Assembly: GCA_016806645.1 (NCBI GenBank)
Contig: JACSYO010001905.1
Span: 813,501-877,500 of the forward strand
Source: Ophiodon elongatus
Taxonomy: Eukaryota; Chordata; Actinopteri; Perciformes; Hexagrammidae
Reading direction: 5' to 3'
DNA length: 64,000 nucleotides
The notes beneath the pieces are model-generated. The model was not told where the DNA came from and made no database searches. It worked only from the letters and a program-made list of their open reading frames with translations. The translations under genes and the position numbers were made by a program. The stretch's first letter is position 1; each line of letters opens with the position of its first letter. Positions 47,242 through 60,061 of the stretch are shown one piece after another.

Positions 47242-48260
47242 TCAGGACAAGGTGCAGTCATAGGCTCCCTCCTCGTCTCCCGGCTCCTCGGTCTGTTCGG
47301 GAGGACAATCCTCAGAGGGGGGACGGGGAAAACTTCCGGCGGGTTCGAGGGAGGGCAGGGCCAGGCCCAGCGGAGCCGTCACTCCTCTACTGTCCTCCGG
47401 CCGTGGTACTGCAGTACCTCCCAGCCCCTCGGAGCCGCCAAGCTTTGAGCTCTGGCTGCTGGGCTGGAAGGCCTCAGGCGGCACCTGCTCAGCTGCTGAA
47501 TCCATCAGATCCTGGAGCTGTGGCTGGATCAGGTTTAGAAATGGTTTGTATCCGAGGCTGGAAAAAAAGATGAGATGGAGGAGAGAGGAAGGTTAAGCTC
47601 CATATAATGTTGCTCACCATTACATGTAGTTTCACTTTTACAAAACAGCAAAACCACATTGAAAAAATTCACTGTGTTACAATGCTTTTGTCATGTCTGT
47701 GATGATAGCTGCCTAAACCAATGATTTGTTAGGTTCATCACATAAAACAATGTGACTCAACAATGTATAGTATGTCATAAAAATATCATAATATAGTCTG
47801 GCATAAAAAGAAAATTATAGAAAAGTCATAGCATAGTACGTCATAAAAAATGTCACAGTAAAGTATGTCAAAAAAATGTCATAATATATTATGTCAATAA
47901 AAATGCCAGTATATGATAAAAAATATCAGAATAGTTTTTTATTAAAAATGCCATAAAAAGTCATACTATAGTATGTCATAAAAAATGTCATAATGTATTA
48001 TGTCATAATAAATACCATCGTATAGTATGTCCCAAAAAAGTAATAGTATTGTATGGCCAAAACATTTAATAGTATAGGCTGTGATAATAAATGTCATAGA
48101 ATTATATGTCGTTCAAAATGCCATACAAAGTCATAGTATAGTATGTAAAACAAATGTAATAGTATTGGAGCCTGCACCAAATTTAAAGAGATTCCCTTCA
48201 GACGTTCCTTAAAATATGTTTACGAGAATGGGAAGGATGTACGGACGGACAAACGTACAG

Positions 48261-48294
<34 letters not shown>

Positions 48295-49869
48295 AACCCC
48301 CAAAACATAATTTGCCATTGTGGCGGCATAAAACACAACATTTTGAGCTGCACCCACCAGTCAGTGGAGACCCACGTGTCGACAGCAAATAAGCCGTTTC
48401 TGACACTCTGCACAGTGTCCGGGGGAACCTCCGGGCTGTCCAGGAAGCCGATCACCTGCTTTATGACGTTGGCGTCCCGAAGGATCAAACCAATCACTAC
48501 ACACCACTCCAGACAGCCTGCCTCCATGAACACATGAAGGAGATACCTGAAGGAAACAGAGAGGCACAGCTGTCACGTACTGGCTTTGGTTTCACTTTGA
48601 ATCAAAGCAATGCAAGTGGGATCATGGAAGTGAGCTTTAGTGATGTTATCTCACCTGAGCTGCACCTGTGACTTGTGCGGGCCTTTGTTGGCCAGCTCCA
48701 TGGAGATGTGCTCCAGCTCGGCCTGGCTCAGGCTGAGAGTGGAGGAGTTCTCATCAACCATCGTCCAATCACCATCCACCACCGAGCTGGTCTCTGTCAA
48801 ATCTGTGGCAGAGCCGACGCTGTACTCTTCAACTAGAGGGATGATGAAAAAGGAAGAGGAGGAATAAGACAGAAAAAAAGACAACGGCATGTCTTGAGGA
48901 GGGTTATTGCTGTTATTTTGTTAACACTGGTGACTACTGGTACCTTTGTTGGTGAGCAGAGAGAGGAAAGCATCGTGTGTCTGTGGCGAGTGCTGGGTGG
49001 AATGAGCAGAAGAGGCTGTGTCCATGTCTTTGGACCTCTGCCCGAGTCCATCCAGCCAGGTGTGGTTGGCGGAAGCTGCCTGAGGGGGCGCTGTGTCCAT
49101 GTCGCTGTTCAACAGGCTGTCAGCTGACTGTGACTTCAACAGCCGAGTGCTCAACACTTAGAATAACGATAAAAAAAACACACCATGAAATATTAGGATA
49201 GAGCCAAAAGTATTGCGAACTGGGGCAGCAGAAATCCCAGTTCACATGTTAATGTTAATAATGTACTTATTGATGCTGTCAATTATTTATGAATGGGTTA
49301 ATTCCTTCCTGGGTGCTTTTTGCCTCACTATAAAATCAATGTGTTCATATATTGCATCTGCCACTAATCAGCTTCAAGGTTCAAAGCTTTCAGATGAAAA
49401 AAAGAAAAAACACCAATTCTGTAAAACAGACTCCTCGAGGTTTCCTAAACAGCTCCTGTATTGCATGAATCCTGTGTCACTCACCTGCGCGACACCGTCC
49501 GTTCTTCAGAGGCGAGCTGATGCTTCCCCCAGGAATAACAGGGAAGGGCCAGAGAAAATCCTTATGGAGTCTCTTCAATGCAGAAACAAAATCCTCAACG
49601 CGAGCCACCCGGTTTCGTTCGCGACACAACCAGCCAATGAGCTCGAAGCCCAGCTGTGCAGAGAAGCAACCGAGGTCGCGAAGGCGTACCTGCTCCAGGA
49701 GGTGGCGGGCGTGGCGCCAGAGCATCATGTCAATATACATGTTCTCTGCACACTCCATATCACGACTGACGGGAATCAACACCGGATCAAGAGAAGAGAG
49801 AGAAAGAAAATGTGGAAAGATTTAGATGTTAAGGTGAGGACATTTTAAGGAAAACATACACAATCTAAG

Positions 49870-49932
<63 letters not shown>

Positions 49933-52900
49933 ATACCCTTTAGAAGAGGCTGCAGAAGGCATACTGAAGGTCTTCTGCAAGTTAAACTTGCCCGTAGTGA
50001 TGGCGTCTGCCGACTGTGTCAAACTGATGCTGCGATTTCTGAAGAACTCAAAACCTCCAGTTGAGCTGGGTTCCTGGAGAGATTTCAGCAGGGGTTACCA
50101 ACCTTTCTGAGGCCGAGAGCTAACTGAAGGGTGAACAGTTGGCTACCCCTGGTTGAGAGCAGAATGTTTGTGGGTACAAAGCCTGATGGGGTTTCAGACC
50201 TAGATCAAGCACAGCTAAGCTTGTGCTGTGTTTCTGGGAGTCATCTCTTTACGAAAAAATTGTTATGAAACTTCATTTACACACATTTCTCGAGTGCTTT
50301 CAAGTATTGATATGATATCAACATCCTTAATGACTATAACTGTATTGGTCTTACAGCAGGAATTTACATGTCTAATGGACAGCATTTAAATGACTGGTAT
50401 TGTTTCATCCATACTAGGCAAACAATAGCAGATTTTCTGAAAACACTCTATATAGGTGATATATTTTAAAAGGCCGGTTTTCTGTCATGGCGTGGACGAA
50501 GTCCCCCTTCATTTGCCTAAAGGTGGACATGATCTAAAAACAGCTGCGAGTATCAATCAAATTACTGGAGTTGCTTGTAACTTTCCCTTGACCAATATCT
50601 ATAGACAAAGCTGAAGAAAAGTGGCAAGCAAAGGAAATAAATATTTGTGGAGATTATTTTAAGTTCTCTACCTGAGTGGTGGGTGTTGGGGGTGGAGTGT
50701 CCATCTCCCCAGAGCCGATGGCTTTGAGGAATCGGATCATGTGCCTGCAAAGGTCCCACTTTCCCTGCTCAAGTGCTGTGTTGAAGAGTAGAGTGGCGTG
50801 TTGTCTGCTCACTGCAGGAACCTCCATGTTCTGTACAGAGAGGGACGGGACAGATGGAAGAGACGGATGGAGACAGATGGAGACTGCGTGAGCATTTTAT
50901 GATATCATGACACCGTGATCACATTTAGTCAGGTATGAACAATGATTTTATCTTTGATGGGACTATTAATGACACTTTTTTACACTTAATGCCTGCGTTA
51001 TGCTATGAAAAGCGAACTGAATATGTGCATGCAGTGTCAGTGTGCCACTACCTGCAGTATAATCAGATACGAGGCTGCGGTGTCCAGGTCTTGAGCCATG
51101 AGACACTCCTCAAACAGATCTTTGGGGTTTCCCACAGCAGCAAACAGGTAGTTCCACAGGGCGTACTCGGTCTTCCTGGCACAGTGAACGATGGTCTGGA
51201 GGAAGAGGGGGAACTCTGTGATGAACTTGGCCACGGTGGGCAGCAGAGGGTCGGGGATGGGCTCCCGCGATGTTGCCTCTTCTTCCAGCACGACGTGCAC
51301 CATCAGCTCCATGACATGAGGGAAGTAGGGGAGGGAGGCACATGACTGAGCCAGCATCAAAGCCTGTGGGAGAGAGAACATGAAGGAGTGGAAAGAATCA
51401 ACTCTGTTCAAGTAGTTTTGCAGGTGCTGACTAAAGACTAAAGTTTGTGTGAGTGAAGTGTAGTTGTGTTCATTCTTCCCCTGGTATTACCACCATTCAT
51501 TTTCTAAGCTGAGGTGATGAGACGGGAGGCTCCACACACCTGTTCACCCAAGTTGCGAACCAGCAGCTGCCGCAGGATGTGATGGAGGTAGATTTGGGAG
51601 GTCCTCTCCACAGTGCAGTAGGGGAACAGCGCTTCCAGTGGCTCAGAGGAGCCCTGCAGCCCATCGTAGAGCACAGTCTCATTGCTTGCCCCCAGTACCA
51701 GGGCATCCTCGAACAGCACAGCCAGAGGGTAGATATTGATGTGGAAGGGCAGCATGATGCGCCTGGAGAGGAACGAGTGGGGCTTGCGATGGTCTCGGGG
51801 AAACAGCGGCAGCCAGACTTTCATGCCAGCCTCACCGCAAGACAACCACAGGGCCTCCAGTAGGTGGCGCTTCTTCCTGTTGGAGCGACAGGTGGTCCAC
51901 ACATTCTCCACACATTGGGCCAGCACCACCGGGGGACAAAATGGTAGCTAGGGGAGCAAAAAAGTGTCAGAGATTTAATAATATCAGTGTAAAACAACAT
52001 ATAATTAGCATGTTACTTTATTTGCTTTAGGGTTGCTTAAGGTTTGCGCAAGACTCACCTTAAAGAATATAACTAACTCCAACAGTCACCTTATTACATT
52101 ACATTTAGCTGGCGCTTTTATCCAAAGCGACTTACAATGAGTGCATTCGTCACACACTGATGACAGGGGCTACCATGCAAGGTGCCACCTGCCCATCAGG
52201 ATTCTAACTAACACCGTAGGCACAGTTACGGTGATTGAAGGACCCCTGCTCTACCACTGAGCCATAGTCGCTCCATCTTTCTGAAAGTCCTGATCTCTGT
52301 TTAATGCTTACACATCACTGCCTCTTTACTCAAACAGATGATTTAACAATGTTTGAGATGAGCCAGTGAAACCAAAGACTACAGATCTGATAAAACCGTC
52401 TCCTCAACTAAAGATCGTAAGGCCAGCATCCCTGAGCTGGGCAGCGTGCATACAGTGGTAAAATGTTGCACAACTTGAATTACTTGTAAAGCTGAAGAAG
52501 ACGTTAATATAGTAACTCCTTTACCCTGTATTTTGTTGTAGCATGAACACAGAAAAAAACAAAAAACTAAATCTTGAAGCACTGGTGCCCGACACACAAG
52601 TGTAACTTAACACCATGTAACTACTGCTTTGCTTATTGTTTGGACTCACCAGCTTCTTGTTGTTGGCAGGCGTCTCCTTCTCCCGTACCTGTGGTCCTGA
52701 ACGGTCCCTCTGCAGCATGATCAACTGGCCAGCCAGATTCAACATGATGCTCTCTGCCATGCAGGCCTGAGATGGACACACACACACACATAAAACATGA
52801 ATGCACATGCACATATAGAGACAGTGTGAGTGTGTACGAATGTTACTGTGTTACCTGCTGCGGGGCTTTCAATGTGATGCCAGTCTCTGTGCGCACAGAG

Positions 52901-54473
52901 GTGAGTGTGACTGACACCACGAGGGCCGGGTGAGGGATGTAGCGAGACATTGACACCTCCTGCAACAACTCCACGCTGGCTGTCGGGTGTGGACTGAACA
53001 GAGGTAAAAGATATATATCATGACTTCCATGTAAAAAACACAAATGCACAAAAAATAAAACCAAGACAAAGACTCTGAGGACTTTAACTCTGAGGTATTT
53101 GAAAAAAAGCTTTCAGTGTGAGAGGCACCAGCATTTTACTGCTAAGCAGAATATTTAATTTAGATATGTTCCTTAATTAAATTTATTCAATGTACTTCAC
53201 TGGAAATAAAAGGTTGCTTAATTAATGTGGTAAGAAAGCCTTACATTACTGACAAAGTTTGAAGGTTCAGGGGCTGGCCTAAATCGGTTCATTAAAACAA
53301 GACGACGTAACACACATCAAAGGTGTAACGCTGAGGCGCAGTTCTGTCATGTGATGGGTTCATAAAAGCCTCTTTTCCCAAGGGAAAACCTGGCTGAGGA
53401 ACACTATTACCTAATACTATTATGACTACTGGTGCCAGGGATTTCCCTGGTGCTGGAGTGTGAGAAAGGAAGAAAGTGTGCTGAACGTGGAGAACAGTAT
53501 CAAGTTTAACCAGAGAATTTTGAAACAGTGGGTAAAGGGTGCATAATCCATCTGGCACATCATCCCTACTGTTACTCAATACTCATAAAAAAAAAGCCCT
53601 GGGAGAGTGGAAACAAATGAGATTATCCTGGGAAAAGCGAAAAGTCAGATATGTGATATGGAGTTCTGAAGTTTGGACTGGATGTGTAATGTGTGTACAC
53701 AGGACCCCACCTGTCGTTCCTCCTCTCTATGCTATAGAGGCAGATGGAGCAGTCAGCTCGGAACAGGATGATCAGATCTCTGAAGACGTTGAGCAACAGA
53801 GTGTCTGAGTGCAGCTTCGTGACGGATGCAAAGGCATTGTCCAGGTTAGATGAGCGTTGATAGAGCCTCAACTGGTGTCAACAGAGAGAGAACAGAGGGA
53901 AACGTTGCAACAAGACTAACTCGAAGCACGATAAAAAAAAAAAAGGAATAATGGAATTCATGAGAAGTGGTGCCTCTGTCTTACCTGCTCTTGCTGGTCA
54001 ATAAAATTGTAACAGGCAACCACCACAAAGTCCTTCCACCAAGCCAGACCTCCCGTGACCGTCATGTTCTGCTCCTACAGAGACAATGTTTACCTCATCA
54101 ACAACACTAAACTAACAAAACGTTACCCTAAGATACTCTACACCACATTTTAATTGTATTTTTTAAATGGTATTTGAAGTTATTTCTGGCAGAATCTATT
54201 CAAGTGGAGATAATTGCCAACATGATCACTCTGGACATAATATAACGAGCACAAAGCCATTTAGAGAGGGTTACATGTTGTTATTTATCCTCCAGTCTAC
54301 AATGTCACATACCTGAGTGATGTTTCCAAACAGCTTCCATTTCCTTGTGAATAAGGAGTAGTGTGCAAAGCCCCGCCTCCCTGCTACAGCCATGCACTGG
54401 CCTGCTGAGTCTATGGCTGCAAACTGCCACCCACACACACACACACCCACACACACCCACACACACCCACACA

Positions 54474-54512
<39 letters not shown>

Positions 54513-54527
54513 ACACCCACACCCACA

Positions 54528-54565
<38 letters not shown>

Positions 54566-57500
54566 AAGCAAACAATAGAACGTCATCTATTTACACAGAG
54601 TACAAACTATAAAAACTAAACTAAACAGTTTTATAGACATATTTATTGAGTAGCGCTTTACTAACATAATGAAGTCATTTTTGTTGATTGTAAAGCCATC
54701 TATTAGACAAATAATGGGCTTTATAGACTACTTTTTGGGGTTTTCCAAACCCAAGCTCTCCAAGAAAAGAAGGAAAAACAATTTGACTATAAATTATATA
54801 TAGACTTTCTCTAGCTCCCACACTTGTATAATGATAATTCTGCTTATGTATACACACTTGTAAACACAGCTACATTAGTTTGCTTTGTAAACATTGCTGC
54901 TTTGTTAACTCAGGAATATAGCAGCTCCTCGAGTCTGAGCAAAGATGCACGTTCTCTTACCCGTATAGGCCAGTTGCTCTCTAGGTATGTGCTGTGAATC
55001 TAGAAGAATACAAAAAGGCTATGAGAAATACAAGATAATCCAATGTAGTTCAAATATAGTGAGCTATATACACACACAGGCAAGATTGAGGCATTTGTTG
55101 AATAAAGCTCCCTGGTGATGTGAACGGTATCAAGCATTATTAGCTGTTAACAGTATTAACTGCTTCTTTGTATCCGTCAGAATCACCACGAGGTTCTCCA
55201 ATTTTTTTCTTTATCTTTTATGATCCAGAAAACATTACTAAGCAGATGGAGTTGCTCTCAGTGCTAAGGTGGTTTACATTCATTGCAGCTCAAGCTCCAT
55301 CTCATTATGGAAGTTTGCAGACAACATTTTTGATAATGGATTAATCGTAAAGCCAAAATGCAAACGATTTGATGGCTCCTGGTTTTCAAATGAGATCATT
55401 TGTAGATTAAATTGAATATTTGGGAGTTATGAACCAGCAGATTTATTAATAATGACAGTAATCACAGACATAAAAGCCTTGATTGCTGATGCTACAGGAT
55501 GGCCTGAGGCTGCAGTGAAGCTACCAAGTAATATTTCAAAACTATTGTCACTGTTGCATAAATTCCACCTAACAAGGTATGATGGGATCCTGCATGCATG
55601 CTCACCTGGACCACGTGCCAGTGCTTGTGTCCCAATAAAGTGCTGAGTCCCTGAGAGAGAGAAGAGTCTGGGTTGGGGGGATGGTGCAGCGGACTGCCAT
55701 CGTGTGGGTGCATGTGCGGGTGTGTGTCAGAGGTGCTGTTGACCTGCGAGGGGTCACCACAGGTCAGGTAGAGGCGGTCTTCACCATGGAGCAACACCTG
55801 CTCTTGGTTACTCTGTACAGTCGACATAGGAGCAAACAGAGTATGAATGTTTAATGTGTGTGTTTCTGTATGTGTGTATTTACAAACCTGACAATATGTT
55901 TTCTCTCACCGTGCAAGGGTTGACTGTCAGGGCACTCTTGATGAATTGAAACTGCAGTATGCCGGCCTGCAGGGAGGGGTGAGGAGGTGTGGCCATCTTC
56001 TCCACCTCCTCCTCATCCTCCTCCTCCTCCTCCTCCTCCTCCTCACCCTCCTCCTCATCATCCTCCTCCTCCTTGTTGTCCTGCTGCTCCTGCTGCTGCT
56101 GCTCTTCCTGTCTTCTCCTCTCCTGTTTCTTAGGGAGCACCCATAGGTTGTAGCCTTCTGCTCCCCAGCTCTGGAAATAGTAGAGTGGAAGGCAGTCATT
56201 ATGCACACAATGGTAACAAAAATGCATTTTACATGTAACAGGTAAACTACCAATGAGTGGAGAATATGCAAAACAAAGCATAAAATTGAATAGAATAGAA
56301 TTAACTGTTTACACAGTCTGGATGCTTCCTCTGTTCCACTTCAATGAATAGCAATTTGCTTGTAAACAACAGGATTAAGAGGGTACTGAATTTTAACATG
56401 ACCACTACATGTCCGCTTTTAACTTTGGCAACAGATTTTTTTATATTCAAATGTTCTTTTTATGTTCAAATGTAAACGGTGGGACGGAATCAAATACATC
56501 CACTTACCATAGAGCTGATTTTAATAGGGTCCTTCTTGGTACCATCAGAGCGATACCTGAGGGGAGGACAAAACATGCAAAGATATATAAAAACAAGAAA
56601 AATGGTGATATGAAGTTGCACTAAATGAAGTGTGAAGTGTGTACTAGTGCATTTGTGTGTGTGTGTGTGTGTGTGTGTCCACCTACGCAAAGTCCTCTCC
56701 CAGAGTGCAGATGAGGTGAGCTCCAAAGACACTCCACAGTGATAGGCCGCCACACTCCCATGTAACCATGACAACGCTGTAGTCAGGTGACCAGCGGATC
56801 AGCTTGACTGGGCCCGTCTTGTTGTAGATGTCTGAACAGGCAAATGATGCGGAAAAGTTAGAAGGGTTCAGAAAGCTTCAGGTGTAGTTGTATTTATTTT
56901 ATTTTTAAAATGTTTTTAAGTGAATGCTTTTGCAAATGGTGCGATGAAAGTTTTCTCATATTTGACACTGAATACCATTATATTGTGCTCTTCTTTATAA
57001 CAGGATAACCTCTGAAAATTATGTAACATATTATAATTACTGAATGATGGTGCTTGATAGTGCAGAGTGATATTATCATCTACTGAAAAATCAGGGAGTA
57101 GCTGAGGAAAGTGTCTTGAAATTCAGGATTTTGTATACAGTATATGCCTTCCTTTCTCCTGCATGCTAGCTGGAAAGTAAGTTTTTTTCGTCACTGTAAA
57201 TGTAACTGAGATTATCACTATTTGAATAAGCCACGTGTGTTTTGTTTTTCAAGTTCTGGAGACAATCTGTCAAACAAAATAATCTTGTGTATTGTCTTGG
57301 TGTGTTTGAGATGATGCTAAGTGTTCAAATATTAGGGCGAAGATTTAGATTTTACAGAGCAGAGAAACCAAAGTTTCTGCAGGGACATTTAAGAAGAATC
57401 AAAATTATTGAATAATTTAAGTTTCTACTAAATTAACACTTGCAACACTGAGCTTCCCAGAAACCGTAGCTACAATGTACAGACAAAAGAAAATATTTAA

Positions 57501-58644
57501 GACTTTTGTAAATTAATTTTAATACCTTCTCAGGCCTTTTTTTTCGTTTTAGGAAACTCAATTCAATGTTTTTTTTAAGACTTTAAGATATGCACATATC
57601 CTAGAAACTCATTCACTGTTAAAAATGGTGATGGGCCTTCACAGCCGTTTCCCCACTAGGGGGCGCTATGGCTTTATATCCCATTACAGGAGTCTGACAA
57701 ACAGATGTCACCAAAGGGGAAACACAGGCATGTGCACCCAAGGGACAGCTAAAGGAATGCAAGTTTTTTTTAAGGAGGAATTTGTGCAGGGGTGTGATAC
57801 AGAGAGAAATAAATAGAGGAGAGAGAGACAAAAACAGGGAAAGAGCGAGATGGTGAGCATATGTTGTGATACCTGGGTAGTGTTTTGGGGTGAGCTCCAG
57901 TTTGTGGGAGAGCTGCATGGATCCTGTCGTGGTGTCTATCATGTACACCAGCACTGAGCCGCTGTAATGAAAACAAACACACTTTAACAGTCATAATGTG
58001 TTGCCTAGGGGAAGATAAGCTGTGTAATAATGACACAATCAGAAACGTGTTGACTGCACATATACATGAATACACACATATGTGGATATCTCTGTATCAA
58101 CAACAAAAACAAGGTCATTATTTGTGTGGTGTGCGATTGGAAATGATTCATTACAGAGACTCGAATCTAATTTCTTCAGCTGCTGCCTACTGACAGTAAG
58201 TCAACCTCTTGCTCATTCAGTGGTAAAAATCAAGGTAATCTACATCAGAGTATCAAACACTTATCTAGAAAAGCGTTTCAAATAAGGTTCAAAAGACTCT
58301 GATGGGAAAAAAAATGCCCTCCTTGTACAGCGGGATTGATTTTAGGCTCTACTTTCTCTTATCATTTGCAGATGACTGTTTGGGCAATAGTTAAATAAAA
58401 ACCTGGAGCACTGTGTGTGTGTGTGTGCCCAGGTTGTTTCAGAGAGGCAGAAATCACAGAAAACGATGGAGGAGAGGGGGGAGCAATGAGGAAGAGAAAG
58501 TCCAACCTGGCAGATTGCACAAACCATTGGGAGTTTCTGACAAGCACACACTAGGTAGGCCTCGGCAAACACAAACTGACAGATTCTCACACTAGACACA
58601 CACCACATGGACAACAATCTATCTCTGTAACATACGGATGCAGA

Positions 58645-58681
<37 letters not shown>

Positions 58682-60019
58682 CACCCAGGTTTTCTCCCCA
58701 ACACTGTATTGTAAAGATTTGGACAGAGAGACAGTTACAGACACGTACCTGGCACAGCCAAAGGCCATCAGTCTGTATTTGTTGTTGACAGCCACACAGG
58801 TGCCATCATTCACATCTGCTGCCCAGACGCCCTGCAGCTGCTGGACACACACACGAAACATTAATGAATCACAAATGACTGAATGTGTGTAATGATGTCA
58901 GTTGCAGGTCAGAAAAGCATGTTTTAACTGCGGTTTTCTTTAAACACATCACTTAAATTTAAATTTAACTTTAAACGTTGATAAGTCTAAATGAAACTCT
59001 ACATCTGAGAATAAACACACATTATCAGCTTGCTCACAATTTTAATATAACAACATTTATATCTGGACACATTTATATCTTGATGGAGTCAACAACACCC
59101 ACTTTCCAATTCCAAGAATATAGTCATCATTTCTAGCCAAAATATAAATGTGAGCTCCTCTTGTCCTTTTAGATGCTTAGATATATATCTTACAGATAGT
59201 CATTACTGTTTAAAACCTGCCAAGATAAAGCAATGGCCGTGAGTCCTGTATTAAATCATATAATTATGATTATTAATTAAAAATACTGCGCCGCCATGGT
59301 CGTTGACCTGAACATGTTCCATCATTAGTTTGGATAATTGTGTCTGTGTGTCTCTCTTCTTTGGGAATACTGTGGTTACTGGAGCTCATGTCATTAAAGT
59401 AATTTTTTTAAGTTGTACTATATTAAAACTTGTTTAACACTCAAAGAGAACAGTTTGTTCACTTTGCGTCAATTTATCTACTACTTATAGTTTTAGCCTT
59501 TATATTTGTTCCTTACCTGACACCCAAATAGATTTTTTGCAGACAAATATTACAGAATATGGCGAGACAGATGCCATTATCTATTCAAAAGCCAAGCAGA
59601 ACATCCACATTCTTTACAGAAACAAAGTTCTGGTGGTGATGGTTCCCCTGTCATGGGGTCAGATGATGTCATATGCTGATATATATTGATGACATAACAC
59701 ACATGACACAAGCTGTAGAACTGATGGCTGACTGCAAGCCTTGTAAAGAATAATCAGTGACTTTCATCAGCCTTTTAATGCAATAACTATTATCCATTTT
59801 TGAATATCTGAGTTTTAATCTTCTGTTGGCCCTTCTGTATACTTTGTCTGTTTTAACGTCGGCAGTGTGTGAGTATTCTTACATCTGCGATGATGGTGTT
59901 GCTGAGGGGTGTGATAAAGCCCAGGCGTCCATCACTCAGCACCACAGCAAAGCCATCCAGGGTTACACAATACTCCATACAACGGATATGCACTTCCTCC
60001 AGGTCTAGAGAGGGACCAC

Positions 60020-60061
<42 letters not shown>

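Noticed and set aside
47758..48160. Repeated array that could suggest CRISPR
   Set aside because: Vertebrate DNA with degenerate tandem units, no constant repeat with unique spacers and no cas genes.
49213..49848. 211-codon + strand open frame
   Set aside because: Antisense to the ric1 exon 49765-49485 plus intron; no independent support.
50935..51345. 136-codon + strand open frame
   Set aside because: Antisense to the conserved ric1 exon 51363-51052.
54271..54619. Long open frames made of Cys/Val or His/Thr repeats
   Set aside because: Translations of a CA/TG microsatellite; only the exon 54423-54313 part is coding.
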